Positions 8,445 through 16,515 of a stretch of 64,000 nucleotides of DNA are shown here, in pieces. The notes under the pieces are model-generated. The model saw only the letters and a program-made list of their open reading frames with translations. It was not told the origin of the DNA and searched no databases. The stretch comes from GCA-002050365 sp038232235. Its GTDB lineage: Bacteria > Acidobacteriota > Blastocatellia > Pyrinomonadales > Pyrinomonadaceae. Position 1 is the stretch's first letter, and the number at the start of each line of letters is the position of its first letter. The position numbers and the translations under genes were made by a program. The stretch is taken from NCBI GenBank assembly GCA_038232235.1, contig JBBSIE010000006.1:1-64000 (forward strand). The letters run 5' to 3'.

Positions 8445-10292
8445 TCAATATTCGCCTTCTTCATTGTTTAATTCGATTTGCATTGATTTCTCATTTTCTT
8501 CCGACTTTGGATTAAGAAGCGCGTCGGCGATGCGAAAACGGGCGTAAAACCGCACTTCGGGACGCGCAAATCTTTCGGCGAGATTTATTGTGCGGTCAAA
8601 ATCAGCGGCGGTCAAATTTTTAATCAACTCAACTCCGTTCGGAAGATTTTGGAAAGATTCGCGGCGCACCGCATCGAGCCGCAATTCATCATTTTCCACC
8701 GCGCCGGATTCGTTAAATTCGTCCAACAAAATCGCCGCATTGATAATCTCGTTAAAAAACTGCGTGTTCGCTTCCAGCATATCAAAACCCTGCGCGGGTT
8801 CGATGACCGAGTAAGATTGCGCCATTTGAATAACTGAACTTAAATTTCGGCGATTTTTCATTCTGCCGGAATAAATCGAAAGGGCTTCATTAATAATCGC
8901 GGTAGCGGTTTTTTTATCGCCGTTTTTGGCGACGGACATCGCCAAAACTGCCAAAATCTCGATGCGCTGTTCGGGCGTTTTCAACTTTGTCAGAGATTTT
9001 CGCACTTGGCTCAAATCGCCTTTCGCCGCCAATATTAGAGGCATCGCGTCGCCGATGGCTTTTTCGAGATAATCGTTTTCGCGTTTCGTTTTTATTTTGC
9101 CGTGAAATACGTTAGCCTTTTCGATTTCGCCGTTGTTAAAAGCTGTTTCGGCGGCTTGAAAATACAAATCATCGCGTTCGGCGGCGGGAGAATTTTCGAT
9201 AATCTGCAAAATATCATCGGCGGATTTATCTTCCGCTTCGTTTTGAAAATTCTGATTTTTTATCAAATTATTAAGCGTCGCAGATTCCTGCTGACCGATT
9301 TTGTGCCGAATTGCCAAAGCCGCCGCGGGAAAATATTTTGTAATTTCAGGCATTACTTTGGAAACTTCATAAGCCGACAGATATTCTTGTTTGATATATT
9401 TTTGGGCGAGAACATCAATCGTTTCTTTGATTTCACTCTCACTCAAAACCGGCGGTTTTTTATCTTTAGCGGCTTGTCTGTTGAGTTTTTTGACGGAATC
9501 TAAAAATGATTGAATTTCCCAAACATTAATTGTTGAAGTCGTATTCAGAATGTCCGGCTTCATCATATTCGAGTTCGCGCCGACCGATTTGTCAGTCGGC
9601 GAATTTATGAACGAATCTTTGCTTTTTAATTTGCTTAAAATGTCCTGCGCGAGTTTTGCTCCGAGTTCCGCATCTTTTTTGTAAAGGCTTTCAAGCATGG
9701 CAAACAGATTATTTCCGAGTCCGTTTGCCAGATTTTTTCTGGCAATTTCATAAGCCTGTTTCGGATCGCTGTCGGCAATTTTGGCGGCGAGTTCTATTTC
9801 GAGATTTACGTCATTGTCAAATATGTTTTTGCCTTCGGCATTTTTCACGCTCAAAAATTGCATAGTATTGAGCGCGAACTTCGCATCGCGGGCGGCAAGC
9901 GAGATTAAAAGTTCTCTCCGCAGTTTTCTGACATCGGCGAGCGTGGTTAATCTTTCCGTATTATACTCTTCGTCAGAGTCGGCATTTTCGGATGGAATTT
10001 GACCGATCAGGAGGTTTAGATCGGAAATTGCGTTTTGAAAAAGGATTCGCGCTGCTTTTTCATCCTTTTCCCAAAGCAGATTCGCTACACTGACACGCGC
10101 GTCAATTCTATTTGACGGCAGAGAAAATTGTTCGACTTCACGCGCCAAACCGATTAATAAACTTACAGCCTTTTCCTTAATTTCCGGCGAAACATTGTTT
10201 TTCGGGTTTTCAAACTTTGAATCAGTCTGCGCGAAAATCGAGAAATTCAATAAAATAGACAGCAAAAGTGAAATGATTTTTTTCTGAAACAT
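8445..10292 (-). CDS. Secreted protein of unknown function, paralog B
   Basis: 615 aa from ATG 10292, with GGAG about eight bases upstream; a longer frame exists but its extra 36 residues do not look like a leader. Residues 1-21 are a signal peptide ending IFAQ. The N-terminal third (VSPEIKEKAVSLL, then EKDEKAARILFQNAISDLN) is clearly homologous to paralog A, and both end with a FARPEVRFYARFRIADALL-like segment. Helical repeat architecture is likely. Function unknown; the tandem arrangement points to gene duplication within an operon. Confidence 0.7.
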   Translation of the reverse strand: MFQKKIISLLLSILLNFSIFAQTDSKFENPKNNVSPEIKEKAVSLLIGLAREVEQFSLPSNRIDARVSVANLLWEKDEKAARILFQNAISDLNLLIGQIPSENADSDEEYNTERLTTLADVRKLRRELLISLAARDAKFALNTMQFLSVKNAEGKNIFDNDVNLEIELAAKIADSDPKQAYEIARKNLANGLGNNLFAMLESLYKKDAELGAKLAQDILSKLKSKDSFINSPTDKSVGANSNMMKPDILNTTSTINVWEIQSFLDSVKKLNRQAAKDKKPPVLSESEIKETIDVLAQKYIKQEYLSAYEVSKVMPEITKYFPAAALAIRHKIGQQESATLNNLIKNQNFQNEAEDKSADDILQIIENSPAAERDDLYFQAAETAFNNGEIEKANVFHGKIKTKRENDYLEKAIGDAMPLILAAKGDLSQVRKSLTKLKTPEQRIEILAVLAMSVAKNGDKKTATAIINEALSIYSGRMKNRRNLSSVIQMAQSYSVIEPAQGFDMLEANTQFFNEIINAAILLDEFNESGAVENDELRLDAVRRESFQNLPNGVELIKNLTAADFDRTINLAERFARPEVRFYARFRIADALLNPKSEENEKSMQIELNNEEGEY

Positions 10293-10499
10293 TACTAATC
10301 TCCGTTGAAACTTGTATGTAATAATAAATTGAAAACGGTAAATAGTAAATATAAATTTTACCGCCCATTTACAGAACATTTCTGTTTGGAAACTTTGCAA
10401 ATTGATTTTTAAATTTTTGAATAAATAGCTACGATTTCAACATCTTGACGTGAATACTAGCTTTAATTTTTAACTTTTGAGATTTTATTTTACGGCTGC

Positions 10500-10838
10500 A
10501 TTCGCTTGGACGAAACCGCCTAGGACATGGCGCAGACGATGTTGAAAATGCGCGTTTACAAATTTACGGAAAAGGATTAAGTCGGTGTCGTCAAAAAAGA
10601 TGACGCGCCCGCCGTCACAGCGTTTCTGCAGGGCGGAACGAATTCGAAGGCGAAGGGCGGAAACCGCTTTGACCGTCGCAGTTGAAAATTCTGAGTGGAA
10701 AATCGTAAGTTTCTGGAATTTGTGAAATTAATTATAGAAAAAGGCGCAGACAAATTAATCAAAGACGAAAATGGAAAAACAGCACTCGATTGGTAGAAAA
10801 AGAAAGGAAATATGGAAGTTGCCGAACTTCCTGAATAA
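10500..10838 (+). pseudogene. Decayed ankyrin-repeat gene
   Basis: One frame (codons beginning at positions divisible by 3) reads as ankyrin protein but is broken by stops at 10521, 10578, 10683, 10692 and 10794. Around 10587-10650 it gives VVKKDDAPAVTAFLQGG. Around 10713-10830 it gives LEFVKLIIEKGADKLIKDEN, then GKTALDW-stop-KKKGNMEVAEL, close to the ankyrin consensus. No start codon or signal sequence survives. It fills most of the 10.3-10.88 kb gap. It is probably a dead gene on the plus strand, opposite its neighbours. Confidence 0.75.
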
Positions 10839-10877
10839 ATTCAATTTTCGTAGATTTTCCCTGTATTTTATAAATTA

Positions 10878-11129
10878 TTACTGAGATTCGTTAATTCCGG
10901 CGACCGGCGTTAATTCGTAATCAATTTTATCGTCTTCAAGTTCCTGCATCGCAATTCGGGTAGATTTGCTTTTGCGTGGGTCCATATCAACGCGCGGAGT
11001 TGCGCCGCGCTGAAGCTGTTTGCTGCGTTGTGCCGCCAAAATTATCTTGCGATATTTGGAAGTGATTTTAGGATTGGCGATCTTTTCTTCCGTGATTTCC
11101 TCGACAAGCTGTTCGGTTGGTTCAACCAT
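10878..11129 (-). CDS. rpoZ: DNA-directed RNA polymerase omega subunit
   Basis: 83 aa from ATG 11129. Residues ITSKYRKIILAAQRSKQLQR followed by GATPRVD match the omega core, in which the helix binds the beta' subunit C-terminal region. Omega helps assembly and stability of RNA polymerase. The gene follows gmk with the usual gmk-rpoZ order; a GGAG inside the last codons of gmk may serve as its ribosome site, so translation could be coupled. The acidic N-terminus before the core is a common variation. Confidence 0.85.
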   Translation of the reverse strand: MVEPTEQLVEEITEEKIANPKITSKYRKIILAAQRSKQLQRGATPRVDMDPRKSKSTRIAMQELEDDKIDYELTPVAGINESQ

Positions 11130-11139
11130 AAATAAATTT

Positions 11140-11775
11140 TTAATCTCCAAAGGTGTTTAAAATAGAAACATCGAAACTATCTAAAATAACCTGAATTGCC
11201 TCGATTTGTCTAATCCGTTTTAACCTTTCAGCCAAAGTAATAGTCTGTAATTTTGCCGCCGCCGCTGTAACATCATCATTAACAACTACATATTCAAATT
11301 CGGCATAGCGATATACTTCGCCGAAAGAGTTCCGCAATCGAATATTTAAATCTTTTTGTTTTTCGGTAGCGCGAGCAGTCAAACGCCGCTCCAAAACTTG
11401 ATAAGAAGGCGGCAATATAAAGATGCTGACAGCTTCCGGCATCAATCGGCGAACGCTCGCCGCGCCCTGTACGTCAATTTCCAGAATAATATCGCGTCCT
11501 AATTCAGTTTCGGTTTTGACTCTTTTAATTGATGTGCCGTAGAAATTGCCGTGAACTTCGGCAAATTCTAGAAATTCACCCTGCTCGATCAAATCTTTGA
11601 ATTTTTCTTTGCTGATGAAAAAATAATCACGTCCGTTTTCTTCGCCGGAACGCATTTGCCGCGTCGTAAATGAAACCGAATAACCGATTGCAGGCACAGT
11701 TTTTAACACTTCCTTTATCAATGTGCCTTTTCCGCCGCCCGAAGGTGAACTGATGATAATTAAATTTCCTTTCAT
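11140..11775 (-). CDS. gmk: Guanylate kinase
   Basis: 211 aa, the standard size. P-loop SPSGGGKGTL is near residues 9-18. The FTTRQMRSGEENGRDYFF segment carries the GMP-binding Arg and Tyr, and FAEVHGNFYGTS and LEIDVQGAASVRR complete the family pattern. It phosphorylates GMP to GDP with ATP in the cytoplasm. It is followed at once by rpoZ. The upstream 380 bp towards the STAS gene hold no other gene. Confidence 0.95.
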   Translation of the reverse strand: MKGNLIIISSPSGGGKGTLIKEVLKTVPAIGYSVSFTTRQMRSGEENGRDYFFISKEKFKDLIEQGEFLEFAEVHGNFYGTSIKRVKTETELGRDIILEIDVQGAASVRRLMPEAVSIFILPPSYQVLERRLTARATEKQKDLNIRLRNSFGEVYRYAEFEYVVVNDDVTAAAAKLQTITLAERLKRIRQIEAIQVILDSFDVSILNTFGD

Positions 11776-12105
11776 CTAAATAAAATCGTAATTTTAATGG
11801 ATTCAGTTAAAGAATAAAAGCCGTGCCGTTTTTATCTTGGAGTAGATTTTGCACGGAAATTGTATATTTCTTAATTGCTTTATGTCCAATGTTCTGAAAT
11901 TTTATTTCATTGCTGCAAACGAAATGATTGCTTCCGGTTACTGCGAAAAGCAGTGTTTTAAATTTTCATCCTCTTGATGTTTTGGATTGCTTGACTGTAA
12001 AAAATTTTATTTTGAAAACCCGAAAAGTATTGTAATTTTCAAATTTGATCTACCAAATATTATAACAAATTACCAACCTAAATATTTGTGTATTTTAAAA
12101 ATAAG

Positions 12106-12134
12106 TTGATAATTCACATTTAAAGTCTTACTTT
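12106..12134 (+). promoter_or_regulatory. Candidate sigma-70 promoter for the STAS gene
   Basis: TTGATA (12106-12111), a 17-base spacer, then TACTTT (12129-12134), about 47 bases before the start codon. The remaining gene-free stretch 11776-12105 shows nothing else I can support. Confidence 0.35.
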
Positions 12135-12180
12135 AGCTTTCAAGAGATAATTCTATCGTAAAAACCGACAAAATAAATTT

Positions 12181-12504
12181 GTGAACATTCAAACAACTTT
12201 TCCAGTAAAAACGGAAGACGAAACGGCGACCGTTTTTGCCGGAGATTATTTAAATAAACTGAGCGGCGAGTCAGTCGAACGCGAATGCAAACTTAAAATT
12301 GATGCCGGCTGCAAAAACATCGTTGTCAACTTTGCCGAAACAGAACTCGTTAACAGCATCGGTGTTTCGATTCTTTTAGGCGTAATTGATGCCGCTTCGG
12401 AGGCTGGCGCAAATATAATTTTTTCAGATGTTAACGAAAATACAATTCAACTTTTTGAAATGCTCGGCGTAACTAACCACATTGTAATTAAAGCGACCGT
12501 ATAA
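12181..12504 (+). CDS. STAS-domain anti-sigma-factor antagonist
   Basis: 107 aa starting at GTG 12181. The whole protein is one STAS domain: a strand, a helix with LSGESVERECKLKI, then CKNIVVNFAETELVNSIGVS, where the Ser of NSIGVS stands at the phosphorylation site of SpoIIAA-like proteins. Such proteins bind and release anti-sigma kinases. No kinase or sigma gene lies next to it; instead a decayed HD-GYP remnant follows directly. It may therefore be an isolated single-domain partner or the remains of a larger signalling locus. Confidence 0.8.
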   Translation: MNIQTTFPVKTEDETATVFAGDYLNKLSGESVERECKLKIDAGCKNIVVNFAETELVNSIGVSILLGVIDAASEAGANIIFSDVNENTIQLFEMLGVTNHIVIKATV

Positions 12505-12505
12505 A

Positions 12506-12754
12506 CGCCGTCGTCCGGCAAATGAAGTAATCGAAGATTGACAGCGGAACGCAGGCAAACAATTCGCACCGGAACTTGTTACGGCATTTTACCGCGCCAT
12601 GTTGAAGGAAATTACAGGCGAAACCAAGCAGAAAAAATTCCGCCGCTCGCTCGGCAGAGAATTTCTGGAAACGGAAGGAATCGTCCCACTTTTGCAAAAC
12701 ACGCTCAATGGAATTGCTCCAACTTCTTCTTTAACTTTGGTGAGTTTAGATTAA
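12506..12754 (+). pseudogene. Remnant of an HD-GYP protein C-terminus
   Basis: Reading from 12506 gives ANEVIED, a TGA at 12539, then QRNAGKQFAPELVTAFYRAM and a further 50 codons ending at TAA 12752. The NAGKQFAPELVTAF stretch is the characteristic tail of HD-GYP phosphodiesterase domains (usually GTQFDPELVEAF). The catalytic HD and GYP parts are absent. The TGA replaces what is normally a Leu codon. There is no start codon with a ribosome site. This is a fragment left after loss of the 5' part. Confidence 0.6.
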
Positions 12755-12827
12755 CGGTATATTGCTCGCGCTCCAAATGTTCAACTTTTAAAATTAATTA
12801 CGAATTCTTTCATTCTACTCATTTTAA

Positions 12828-13068
12828 GAAGCTGTTTGAAAACTCGAAAAGTCGCTAAAAGCGACAAACATTAAAGCCTAACGAAAATCGCTAGGTCTTG
12901 ATAAGTCGGAGATTCCGACGTTGAAAATGTCGAATAAACGGCGGTAAATGCTGTTCATCTTCAGGGAGCGACTGAATAATTTATTAAAGCATTGCGATTT
13001 TCGCTAGGCTTTAATGTTTGTCATTTTCTATGACAAAATCAAAAAATATTGAGTTTTCAAGCAGTTTC
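12828..13068. mobile_element. MITE-like element of about 241 bp with long inverted arms
   Basis: Ends GAAGCTGTTTGAAAACTC (12828-12845) and the reverse complement GAAACTGCTTGAAAACTC (13051-13068) match at 16 of 18 bases. Inside, ACAAACATTAAAGCCTAACG on the left is matched by the same sequence with one change, inverted, on the right, so the arms extend over most of 65-80 bp with gaps. No transposase is encoded. The right end touches the stop codon of the neighbouring small frame. It looks like a non-autonomous transposon copy. Confidence 0.75.
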
Positions 13069-13295
13069 TAAGTATTATCCCAAAGATTTTTCTCGTTATT
13101 TCTTACTAGACGTTTTCTTTCTAGTTTCATAATATTGTCCCAAAGAATCGGATACTTTTTGTGCCTAAATAAAATATCAAATAAAAATCTTGGTTGTAAG
13201 AATGAAGTTGGATATAACCGAAAAAAAATAAACCATCGAACAGGCAGAATAGGTAACGGTTCTTGGGTTTCTTGGAATTTTTCAGAAGCTGACAT
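13068..13295 (-). CDS. Small protein, possibly truncated by the adjacent element
   Basis: 75 aa. ATG 13295 has GAGG about eleven bases upstream and lies 55 bp after the radical SAM gene, so translation in that operon is plausible. The sequence is rich in Phe, Arg and Leu (LPVRWFIFFRLYPTS) and repeats ILWDNIM and NLWDNT. It resembles loosely the basic aromatic tail of the radical SAM protein. Its TAG stop is made by the right end of the 12828-13068 element, so an originally longer protein may have been cut. Family unknown. Confidence 0.4.
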   Translation of the reverse strand: MSASEKFQETQEPLPILPVRWFIFFRLYPTSFLQPRFLFDILFRHKKYPILWDNIMKLERKRLVRNNEKNLWDNT

Positions 13296-13350
13296 AAATT
13301 TCTTTACCTCGTGAACAAAATGTAGCTAATATTTTAAGACGAAAAATATA

Positions 13351-15111
13351 TCAAACCGTTTCACCGTGTCGCGCCTTTTCATTACGATTAATCTTTTCTA
13401 AATAATTATGCGCGGCTTCTGATTGGAAAAGTTCGCGTGTTTCCGTTTCATTTTCGGAGACGGGTTCTAATGCCAAATCCATATATTCCAACTTTTTCGG
13501 ATCGTTTCTCACCTTTCGATAAATAAGGCGAAGGCGCGTGTAGAGCGAAATCCAGCGAATTTGTTTTAAAAGCGTTTGTGAAAAATATTTCGGATAAAAA
13601 AACAAAGGATTTTCGAGCGGCAAATTTGAACGGCGCGAAGTGCGATGTTTGCGGCGCAGAAATCCGCCTTCGAGCGGATGAATTTTTTCGATGTCAATGC
13701 AGCCGTTAAACCACGTAATAAAAAACATCGTTTTGCCCGGACTCGTGCCGGTGGCGATTGCGCGGCGCAGAATTGTTTCGATATGTTCGTCCGTATAATA
13801 AGTTTTCCACGCTTTTTGATAAGTTTCTTCCCAATTTTCCCGCGACATTTTCGGGTGCGCCGTCACCGCGTGATTGAGATCGTATTTGTTCAAATCCGCG
13901 TCCATCGCAATTCCGGCTTCGTGCAGTTTTTTGTGGTCTTCAGAACCCGGAAGCGGCGTGAGATAGAAAAATTCGAGTAAATCAACGGGCAATTCTTTTT
14001 TGATAATTTCGATGTCGCGCAAAATTGATTCCTGCGTGTCACCCGGAAATCCTAAAATATAACCGCAATACGTAACAATTCCGGCTTTTTTCCATTCGAG
14101 CAGCATTTGGCGGTAATCGGTGATTTTGTTCTGCCGTTTGCTTGCGCCGATTAAACTGTCGGGATTGATGTTTTCCAAGCCGATAAAAACCCGTTTGACT
14201 CCGGCGCGTTTTGATTTTTCGATAAAATTCGGCAGTTTGTGACACAGCGTGTCAACCTGAATAATAAAACTGATTTTGAGTTTTTCGACTTCGCGCAGAT
14301 CAATCAGTTTATCTAAAATTATTTCCCAATCTTTGTTTCTGGCGAAGTTATCGTCGGTAATGAAGAATGAATGAAGACCTTGTGCAACATTTGCACGGAC
14401 AATTTTTTCGATGTCTTCGGGCGAACGGCGGCGCGATTTTCTGCCCTGCACATTGATAATCGTGCAAAATGAACACGCAAAAGGACAGCCGCGTCCGGCA
14501 TCGAAACTCGTCGTCGCGCCCGCCGTCAGATGAACTCTTTCAGCCGGAAGCAGCGGCGCGGCAACGCCTTCGATATTCGGCAAATCGTCCATAAAATTGT
14601 AAATCGGCGCAAGTTTATTCTCGAAAGCGTCAATCAAAACCTGTCCGAGCCGACCTTCGGCTTCACCTGCGAAAAGCGTTACGCCCATTTTCAAAGCCTT
14701 TTCAACGTGCGCGTCGCGCGTCTTTAACATCGCAAACGTGCCGGAAACGTGAAAACCGCCGATTGCCGTTTTGATATTTTTATCGCGCAAAAATTTCGCA
14801 AGGTCGAGCGAACGCGGAAACTGATTTGACTGCACACCGACGAGCATCACCATTCCGTCGTCGGCTTGTTCGATTAACGAAATAATTTTTTTCGGATTGA
14901 TATGAGAGTTCGTTTCGTCAAAAGCGTGAATTTCAAACTCGACATCTTCGCCCAGAATCTTTTCGTCAGCGCATTCCAAAGCCAAACCGTAAAGACATGC
15001 CAGAGAATTTGACGGAATCGCCGAGCGAAGCCATTGAATTACGTAACCGTCGTCGTCGTAATGCGAAGGTTTGATGAGAACAAGGCAAAACTTTTGTTTT
15101 GTATTTTTCAT
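13351..15111 (-). CDS. B12-binding-domain radical SAM protein
   Basis: 586 aa, ATG 15111 with GAGGAAAT directly upstream. The N-terminal 200 residues look like a cobalamin-binding Rossmann domain (MVMLVGVQSN, IKTAIGGFHVSG), though the DxHxxG His motif is not plain. The radical SAM cluster motif CPFACSFC uses Cys209, Cys213 and Cys216. GFPGDTQESI and the C-terminal region (HPKMSRENWEETY) resemble the DUF4070-type tail found in this group. The enzyme binds a 4Fe-4S cluster and S-adenosylmethionine; its substrate, perhaps a lipid or hopanoid methylation, cannot be read here. Confidence 0.85.
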   Translation of the reverse strand: MKNTKQKFCLVLIKPSHYDDDGYVIQWLRSAIPSNSLACLYGLALECADEKILGEDVEFEIHAFDETNSHINPKKIISLIEQADDGMVMLVGVQSNQFPRSLDLAKFLRDKNIKTAIGGFHVSGTFAMLKTRDAHVEKALKMGVTLFAGEAEGRLGQVLIDAFENKLAPIYNFMDDLPNIEGVAAPLLPAERVHLTAGATTSFDAGRGCPFACSFCTIINVQGRKSRRRSPEDIEKIVRANVAQGLHSFFITDDNFARNKDWEIILDKLIDLREVEKLKISFIIQVDTLCHKLPNFIEKSKRAGVKRVFIGLENINPDSLIGASKRQNKITDYRQMLLEWKKAGIVTYCGYILGFPGDTQESILRDIEIIKKELPVDLLEFFYLTPLPGSEDHKKLHEAGIAMDADLNKYDLNHAVTAHPKMSRENWEETYQKAWKTYYTDEHIETILRRAIATGTSPGKTMFFITWFNGCIDIEKIHPLEGGFLRRKHRTSRRSNLPLENPLFFYPKYFSQTLLKQIRWISLYTRLRLIYRKVRNDPKKLEYMDLALEPVSENETETRELFQSEAAHNYLEKINRNEKARHGETV

Positions 15112-15207
15112 ATTTCCTCAGAATTTTTCTGATATTATATGAATTGGGTTTATGTTACAAGACATTCTAAACTCAAATTAAATAAACCGGGTTGAAACAA
15201 TTGCAAA

Positions 15208-15747
15208 ATGAAAAAGCGAGCCGTATTTCTTGACCGCGACGGAACGATTTGCGAAGAAATCAATTATCTTTCGCGGGCGGAAGATTTGCGGCTTTTTTCG
15301 TATGCGGCGACGGCGATAAAACTTTTGAACGAAAATAATTTTTCGGTTATTTTAATTACCAATCAATCGGGCATCGCGCGAAAATTTTTTGACGAAAATG
15401 ATTTGCGTGAAATTCACAAAAAACTCGAAAGCGAACTTGCAAAATCCGGCGCAAAACTGGATGCGATTTATTACTGTCCGCATCATTCCGCCGATAACTG
15501 CGATTGCCGCAAACCTAAAACAGGTTTGATAAAACAGGCGTTAAAAGATTTCGAGATTGATTTAAAAAAAAGTTGGATGATTGGCGACAAAGCAATTGAT
15601 GTTCAAACGGGTTTTAAAGCCGGAACAAAAACCGCTTTGGTTTTAACGGGTTACGGTCAAAAAGAAGTTGAAAGACTTGAAAATGAGCCGGATTTAATTG
15701 CAAAAGATTTACTCGAAGCGACAAAATTTATAATTCGTAATTTATAG
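15208..15747 (+). CDS. gmhB: D-glycero-beta-D-manno-heptose 1,7-bisphosphate 7-phosphatase
   Basis: 179 aa HAD-superfamily enzyme. It starts with FLDRDGT (catalytic Asp9 and Asp11), has TNQSGIAR (motif II) and MIGDKAIDV (motif IV). A zinc loop with Cys90, His92, Cys98 and Cys100 is the hallmark of GmhB. It removes the 7-phosphate in ADP-heptose synthesis. The other heptose enzymes lie 37 kb away (HldC-GmhA fusion and kinase), so the pathway is split over two loci. Confidence 0.88.
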   Translation: MKKRAVFLDRDGTICEEINYLSRAEDLRLFSYAATAIKLLNENNFSVILITNQSGIARKFFDENDLREIHKKLESELAKSGAKLDAIYYCPHHSADNCDCRKPKTGLIKQALKDFEIDLKKSWMIGDKAIDVQTGFKAGTKTALVLTGYGQKEVERLENEPDLIAKDLLEATKFIIRNL

Positions 15748-15748
15748 T

Positions 15749-16123
15749 TTAAGCGATTCTTCCAAAATCATCTTCGAGCCTGATAATATCGTCTTCGCCG
15801 AAGTAATCGCCGGTTTGTGTTTCGATAAAAATCAGCAGTTCTTCCGCGTCCGGGTTTTCGACGCGATGCGCCGTGCCGACGGGAATATCTATCGCTTCGC
15901 CATTTTTAACTAGATATTTAACATCGTTTAATGTTATTTTAGCAATACCGCGTACTACGAACCAATGTTCGGAGCGATGCTTATGTTTCTGATAACTCAA
16001 GCGTTTATTTGGTAAAACTTCTATTCTTTTAACTTTAAAACCGTCGCCTTCGTCAATAACCGTAAAATTTCCCCACGGTCTTTGGTCGTATTTTGGTGAA
16101 TTATTTTGATTTTCTGCTTTCAT
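15749..16123 (-). CDS. Cupin, mannose-6-phosphate isomerase type II-like
   Basis: 124 aa from ATG 16123, with GAAGAAA upstream; a longer TTG start is less likely. RPWGNFTVID, then YQKHKHRSEHWFVVRGIAKI, and PVGTAHRVENP are the cupin motifs of the C-terminal isomerase domain of type II phosphomannose isomerase/GDP-mannose pyrophosphorylase. His residues in the first motif bind the metal. The pyrophosphorylase domain is missing, so this is a stand-alone isomerase domain. It could feed GDP-mannose to the epimerase at 41.8 kb. It converges with gmhB with one base between the two. Confidence 0.75.
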   Translation of the reverse strand: MKAENQNNSPKYDQRPWGNFTVIDEGDGFKVKRIEVLPNKRLSYQKHKHRSEHWFVVRGIAKITLNDVKYLVKNGEAIDIPVGTAHRVENPDAEELLIFIETQTGDYFGEDDIIRLEDDFGRIA

Positions 16124-16215
16124 GTAATTTCTTCTTTTCCTAATTTCCAATAAATATTTATGCTCAGTTTAGACGAAAATAGATTTTCTGCCAACATTAA
16201 ACCGGCGCAGAAAAT

Positions 16216-16509
16216 TCAAACTCTGATTATCGGGCGTTTATTGGTCATAGCCGTTAGTCTAAAACTATGCAATTTTATTGCAGTTTCAAAAGCAAAACTT
16301 TTGCGTTCTGCGGCAAGTTTATCAAGCCGTTTAAGCATTGTTTTTCCTGCATCAAATGCCGCAGTTTCTGGTGCGAATGCCGATAATCCTTCGGCAATCG
16401 TGTCGGCATTGATATATTCTAGAATTCCGAATATATCTCGAAGCAAAAATGGCGCAAGAGTAGATTTACCCGCGCCATTCGCACCTGAAATAACAATAAC
16501 ATTCGGTAT
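16216..16509 (-). pseudogene. Truncated zeta-toxin-like kinase fragment without a start codon
   Basis: The frame following asnS on the same strand reads PNVIVISGANGAGKSTLAPF, a Walker A motif, then INADTIAEGLSAFAPE and ERKSFAFETA, as in the zeta-toxin/predicted ABC-type ATPase family. The codon where Met belongs is ATA (16509-16507), and no ATG, GTG or TTG occurs between the asnS stop and the P-loop. After FETA the sequence diverges and stops at 16216, at about half the usual length near 190 aa. It is probably dead. Confidence 0.7.
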
Positions 16510-16515
16510 ATTCGA

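Noticed and set aside
13068..13295. Second radical SAM fragment
   Set aside because: The aromatic-basic composition resembles the C-terminal tail of the radical SAM protein, but no aligned motif supports a duplication.
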